DNA from: Atkinsonella hypoxylon
Taxonomy: Eukaryota; Ascomycota; Sordariomycetes; Hypocreales; Clavicipitaceae
Length of the DNA stretch: 64,000 nt
Assembly (NCBI GenBank): GCA_000729835.1
Contig: JFHB01000130.1
Coordinates: 1 to 64,000, forward strand
Direction of reading: 5' to 3'
Shown: positions 58,855 to 64,000 of the stretch, piece after piece
Layout of the letters: each line of letters starts with the position of its first letter
How positions within the stretch are numbered: position 1 is the stretch's first letter
Program-made: the position numbers and the translations under genes
The notes under the pieces: model-generated
Told to the model about the DNA's origin: nothing
Seen by the model: only the letters and a program-made list of their open reading frames with translations
Database searches by the model: none

Positions 58855-59773
58855 GTGTGTTGGTGGTGGGCAAGGCGAGCTATAACGAAGCCGTATTGTG
58901 GTTTCTTTTACCTTCAACGGCTCGGTGGTTGCAGTTGCAAGGAGCGGCAATTCTTGTCGCCGAACGACCGACCCATGGGGGAAGTGCCAAAAGTGGGGGA
59001 CGGGGGAGGGTAGGGGAGGTGGGGACTGGGCTCTCAGCACGGTGCACGGTCACATGAAGTCATCGGCGCTTAAACTGGTGCGGAGTCATAATAGTTAGTG
59101 CTAAAATGTATATTCTTCATGCTACGTTATTAAGATCATGTCATTCTCATTTGATCGCCGTGTCCGTTCCCAGCTCCGCTCCTCTCATGGTAGAATAAAT
59201 AAATAAATAAATTGCAGAGAACAATAGGAGGCAAGCAAAAATTGAGCATCCTTTCACCCAAAATCTTCTCAAAAGATTTAAAATTACGGGAAATAGATTA
59301 GCGCCAGATCCAACGGGACCAACACCCTAGCAAATAAAATCTGGTGCAGCAAAGCCACATGGATATTAGTGCAAATGATAACGCCCAGACGAACCCGTAG
59401 CCAATGTGCCGTATTCTTTGACGGATGATCAACATTCGTTTCACGAGTCGATACCGCCTCAGCTTGTCGTAATAGGATTAAAACTTCCCAGGAAGCATTA
59501 TATTCTTGAAGCAAAGAGGCAGACAATTAAAAGTCATTTGTCCTCGCCAACGACGTCTGTCCAATTCAGAAGGACCCTCGTCTAACAACATCGTCCTTGA
59601 ATCCAGAAATAAATAAGTGGTATCGCGGTGTTCTGTCAACGTATGCGTAGAAAATGTAAAAGTAGAAAAGGGTTTTCTTTTCTTTTTTTTATTTATTTTT
59701 TTAACCCCCCCAAAAAAAGAGAGACCAAAATGTTGTAAACGTGCTGTGTCTAGATTCTTTATCCAAGAGAAAT
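58855..59773. other. Intergenic region between the zinc-cluster and RhoGAP genes
   Basis: Carries the promoter of the transcription factor gene and the 3' end of the RhoGAP gene. AAAT repeats (59,193-59,210) and a T-rich stretch near 59,680-59,702 are present. No gene is visible. Confidence 0.45.
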
Positions 59774-62700
59774 CTAGTATCGTGATGCTTCCCGAAGGCG
59801 ACTCTTCGATTCCTGGTGCTGTAAATTCGGCACTCCCCCCAAGTACACCACACTCTCACGTCGTTTTGATCGCACGCTCTTTTGTGGTTCAGGATTCTCG
59901 TAATTCTCGGTAGTAGATTCATGAATTGGTCGATCATAACCAGGCACAGCCCGTTCTGATGGATGGTGAATGCCCATATCTTGGCTTGTCGTCATGGAAT
60001 AGCCACTCTCGTACGGAGAACGAGCCGCTGGCGGAGGCGTCGGTGTATTTCGGTTGCTTTGTACAGCCAATAGCAAAGGCGGCGTTGGAGTTGATCTCAT
60101 GTGTTCCCTCATCATTTCCACGCGGGGCTGGCGGTGCGGTGAAGCATTCCTTGAAGAAGTTGATAGTCGGCGGGACGGGGGTTCGAATCGAGGTAGCTGT
60201 GCATCAGCAACGCCCTGGGAATCAGGCTCCGTAGTCGTGGTAGGAGAGGGCAGCTCATACTCTTCAGGACTAATCCCAAAAATGCCTTCATAGTTCTGCA
60301 GAAACATTGCGAATACTTGTGCTGGGATGTTGAGGGTCGGCGAAAACACAATTCCCACGTTGCGCACGTTCATCTTGTTCACATCCGAGTTGTTGATGAT
60401 CCGGATCAGGAATGCAATAAGATATTTGAGCAAAGTTGCGTTCGCTTGAGGCAGTCTCTGAGTCAGTTCAGCTAACCTGGCCACCTTCTCTTGGCGATCT
60501 TTGATTTCGGTAGTCGACAAGAAGTCCAGATGGAGGTCCCTCGTCAGGATTGTTGTAGGTAGTTCCCGCAGATACAACTTCAGGAGGGACGCAACTGCGT
60601 GTATGTCATAGTATTGCTCGTCTATGAGAAGATTCACGTCACCTTCCGCATTGTAGCGTTCGCGGAGCTGCTTGATGACTATATTCGACCCGCTCAGTCG
60701 AAAAATGCCCTCTTCGGCCAGAGCATTCTTTTGATCGAGATATTGAATGCACCTGAAGACAACGGCTGGCAGAGGAACGCTGACGTCAACTGGTGGGTTA
60801 TAGCGAACTGCTTCCGCAAGAGGTGCTCCAAATACTTGCCGAACGGGCCCTGCGGAGGCATGGGGATGCGATGGGCCACTCGTGGACCCATTGTCGCTGC
60901 CACCAAACACTGAGTCTTGCCCGTCGGAAGACAAGCGCGTCCTAGGGCCAAACCCGAAAAAGCTGCGCTTCCGCTGCTTCTTGTCATCCAGCGATGGGGG
61001 GTTGAGGCTCGTCTTGTTTCCCCAAGCAGCAGAGTCTGATATGAGCTGAGGGTGTTTTGGCCCAGAAATAAGCTTGCTTACCTGCGAGCTCATCGGTTCA
61101 TTTAGAAGATTTTGCGCACTAGGAAGCTCCGACAAAGCAGTTGACCCTTTTTGTGGCGTCTCGCCAGCATGCGTGTAATCATAACGAACACCAATCAAGG
61201 AGCTGGAGCTGGCGTGTTGGTGATGCGTCTTGCCTTGGCTGCCTTTCTTTGACCTATTGCTGCTGGCATGGTCGGCACCAGAGACTTGTCTTTCGTGAGT
61301 TGACTTGACGCTTGGGAGCATTTCACCATCGTCGGCATCTCGGAAGTCTATCCATTGTAACAAATCATCCACCCAAAGGTCGCGTTCCTTGTCACTTTCA
61401 GCACATAAAACATGCTTCACGTGGGCGCTGGAATCTTTCTTCTTGGGTTCCAGAACGAGGAATGCGTGGCGATACTGATTATCGAGATCCTCTCCAGTTA
61501 CCTGTTGCCCTGGTAATTGGTTTTCACTGCTTTGACTCTGCGACTGCTTGCCTATTTGGGCATTCTGCAGCTTGATCGTGCCGAGATGGACTCCTCCAGG
61601 CGTCTCGTAGTACTTGAGTTGTGGGCCTTCCAATACGAAGAACCGAGCTTTCCAACCCCCAAAGTTCTTCCCCTTCTTTGTTAAGTAGCCGCTTCGAACC
61701 GGACGCCCATCTGAGCTGGTGGTTAGGCCACTATTTTCGGGACTCAGTTTAAAAGGCGAGCCGGTCTCGTCCGCATTGGGTGGCAGGGTTTGCGTCGAGA
61801 GATATTTACAGAGCTCCAAAGCCGTGGCGGTGTCGAACGGTGTGTCCAGGAGCTCTGCCATGTACTGTTCCAACGCTACTCGTCGTGCATCGAGTTTCGC
61901 TGGCGCATGGCCGCTGAATAGCGATCTTTCAGGCGTCCTGGCCGTGAAAGCGGCGCAGTTTTTCAGCCGAGCGTCCAACTTGCCCAAAGATGCAATGTCT
62001 TTTTCAACCCGCCAGAGTTCTCCCTGATCGGTCCGCGAAATAATAGCCAAAGTGAAAACCGGATCCTCCTCTAACTGCGTTAGAGACAAGAGACTTGCGC
62101 GCGAGGGCTTCATCCGGGAAGAAGCGACCTTGATTTCGATTGATGGAAGTGCGTTTGGAGGCAGGAGAAGATCTGGATATTCGTCCGTCACCCAGCCTTT
62201 ATAAATTGCAGTGCGTTCCGCTAAGGACTGTTGACCTGCTTCACCACCGTGCCGTTTCAAGACATTTAGCGGTGCTACAGTGGCACTAGAGGATTCGCTA
62301 GGAGGTGAGGAGACCAACGTCGTGTTGGGAGGGAGCACAATCGGCTGGCGAGGTGGTCGTGGAGATAGAGGTGTAGAAGGGCCAAGCCTAGTAGCAAGGG
62401 GAGCAGAGGCCGAGTTTTGAACATTGCCAAGGGGACGAGGCGAACTCGGCAATCCTGGGCTGAGCAATGGTGCTGCAACAAGAAGTCGTTCATCGCTCAA
62501 ATTCGAGGCTTTCGCAGACTTGTCGTCCTCCGGTAATGATGAGGGTGTTTTCTGATGAGTTGATTGTCGAGCCGAGGTTTCTGGTTCAGGTTGCCTACGG
62601 TTCTGCTCTTCGGCCTCTCGGAATATAATGATCTCACGCTCCCTATCGTCATCGTCTCGAGTCTTGCGGCGGCCCCGATTTTCATCTCCAACGCCGCTTA

Positions 62701-64000
62701 CTTGAAGAATAGCATCGTAGTCTGAATCGCTATCGTCCTCCTCGATTGAGGCAGCAAGATTTCTTTGTGCCTGTTGCTTCAATTGCAAAGGCGCTGGTGG
62801 TGCTTTTCTGGGGGGAGATGGGAATTGAGTGAGACCTTCGTCCAGCTGTGGGCATGATTCGACTACGACCAAGGACGGAGGAGCGGTAGGTATCTTTGGA
62901 GGCGGTTTTTTGGGTGGATCGCTTGGAAGGGACCGTGAGGGTGGCAGTGAGATATTGTAAGGGTGGTCTCTCAGCTGTGGTTCGCCCTCTTCTTTCCGTA
63001 CTCTTTTAGCAACACTTTCGTCTACTTCGTGATCAAAGTTGCCCAAAGCGTGATCTTGTGGTTTCGGCATAGCATGTTTGGGGTCCACCATCTCACTGAC
63101 GGCGTCAGGTGACACATGTGGCTTATCCGCTGGAGGGGTGATTGGGTAGGGGGCCATTGATAAATCAATGGGAGAATTTTTCTGGCTGTCAGAATCAAGT
63201 GAAGGTGAATCCGGTCCGATGCGTAGTGACCTGGCGTCTCGCTCAGGAACATCCTTTGTCTCCTCGGCTTGTTTACCCGACGCTGCTTTCATAATGGCAG
63301 GATTCGACATCATTTCTTTCAGCTTCTTTCTATACTTTTCTTTCTCTTTGAGTGCTGTCTCGAGATCTTTGTTCAATCCCAGTATCATAGCTCTTTGCTT
63401 GTCGACTAATCTCCATAGTTGGCTGTTTTGTTGCGATTGTGACTGCTTCTCCTTCAATAAATGTTGTATGACAACTTCCGGACTGCCTGCAGCTTGAACA
63501 ATGCTCGCAACATCGGTAGAACTTTGTGCCACTTGCGAAGCAGTCTTGTTTGAGTTGCGTTTTGACGACATTGTAGGTATCGATGTGTCGCCGATGGACG
63601 ACTTTCGAGGAGGCCTCTTGGATAGATTGTTTGTGCTTGAGGAGGACGCCATTGTGGCCGCCATGGTCGTCGTTTTGGGAGTATCGAAAAGGCTGCTGGC
63701 AGCCGTCGATCCTACAGGGCCGGAGACGCTTCGATAGTCATTCGGATGACTGGAAAAGTTGACTCTAGATAACAAATTGTGTGAGAAGATGTTTTTTATA
63801 CAACCGGCAGCTCTCTGAAATCATGAAAGCCTGGCTGGCTGGCAATGAGATGATTCGACAGTAGGGAAGCAGGGAAATGCAGTACCTACCTTGAGAACTT
63901 CTCGGCCGGGCTTGACGGATTAGAAGAATCGCTATAGAAAGTCGTCTGCCCGACAGGTGCCTTGATAGAAGGGCTCTCAATGGTTTTGTACCCAATAGGC
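59774..64000 (-). CDS. BEM3: PX-PH-RhoGAP protein, Bem3 type (5' end outside window)
   Basis: GTPase-activating protein for Cdc42-type GTPases, which switches off polarity signalling at the cortex. The last exon is 63,764-59,774; an upstream exon (from 63,890 to beyond 64,000) joins across a 125 bp intron (GTAGGTACT...TTATCTAG), giving EKFS then RVNFSSHPND in frame. The first Met is therefore outside; a TTG within the acceptor region is not a start. Counting from the last exon: coiled coil near 105-155 (QSQLWRLVDKQRAM type), disordered Pro/Ser region, PX domain near 530-660, PH domain near 690-820 (SGYLTKKGKNFGGWKARFFV) and RhoGAP near 980-1,165 with arginine finger in EEGIFRLSGS and the KLYLRELP helix. 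This domain order is that of Bem3. Confidence 0.93.

Noticed and set aside
57166..59057. Long plus-strand frames (258 and 329 codons) opposite the zinc-cluster gene
   Set aside because: High GC content keeps several frames open; only the minus strand gives the Cys6 cluster and the regulatory domain.
1..64000. tRNA, 5S rRNA, CRISPR or secondary-metabolite cluster
   Set aside because: Scanning by eye for B-box-like GGTTCGA sequences, 5S motifs, spaced direct repeats and synthase domains found nothing convincing; hits such as GGGTTCGAATCGAGG at about 60,177 lie within coding sequence.

Overview
The window comes from a filamentous ascomycete. Short spliced introns (56-125 bp, GT-AG), a CYP51B-type sterol demethylase of 526 residues, a Zn2Cys6 regulator and a large repeat block eroded by C-to-T changes (the signature of repeat-induced point mutation, RIP) all point to Sordariomycetes, most likely Hypocreales. 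The order is an inference from the style of the proteins, not a database match.

Bases 1 to about 23,430 are an AT-rich, TA-dinucleotide-rich block without one intact gene. Read through its RIP-made stop codons, it is a three-layer stack of retroelements, all on the minus strand. The oldest layer is a retroelement with a gag-like frame and a CCHC knuckle (about 5,767-8,084 and 21,143-23,430). A Copia-type LTR element (8,090-21,137) sits inside it, with 315 bp LTRs and the 5 bp target duplication ACTAT. A complete Tad-like LINE (10,879-17,600) sits inside the Copia integrase, with a perfect 15 bp target duplication. A second copy of the LINE fills 1-5,766 and runs off the left edge.

From 23,430 base composition changes sharply and ordinary euchromatic genes begin: a verprolin/WIP homologue, mitoribosomal protein MRPL37 (mL54), a small complex I subunit sharing a divergent promoter with a nucleolin-like NSR1, and a single-pass membrane protein. 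At 33.0-34.5 kb lie two broken major-facilitator transporter relics, followed by an intact CYP51B (35,879-37,618), a DUF3074 protein, a coiled-coil protein of unknown role, TAF7 and a type II membrane fucosyltransferase-like protein.

Bases 45.2-53.9 kb are gene-poor, with short repeats, palindromes and a possible LTR fragment. The right part holds a phosphosite-rich protein, a Zn2Cys6 transcription factor and a PX-PH-RhoGAP protein (Bem3 type) cut by the right edge. Genes are mostly housekeeping, singly promoted and not clustered by pathway; verprolin and Bem3 both belong to actin and polarity control but lie 35 kb apart. I found no secondary-metabolite cluster, tRNA, rRNA or CRISPR. The most informative part of the window is the dated stack of RIP-mutated elements.
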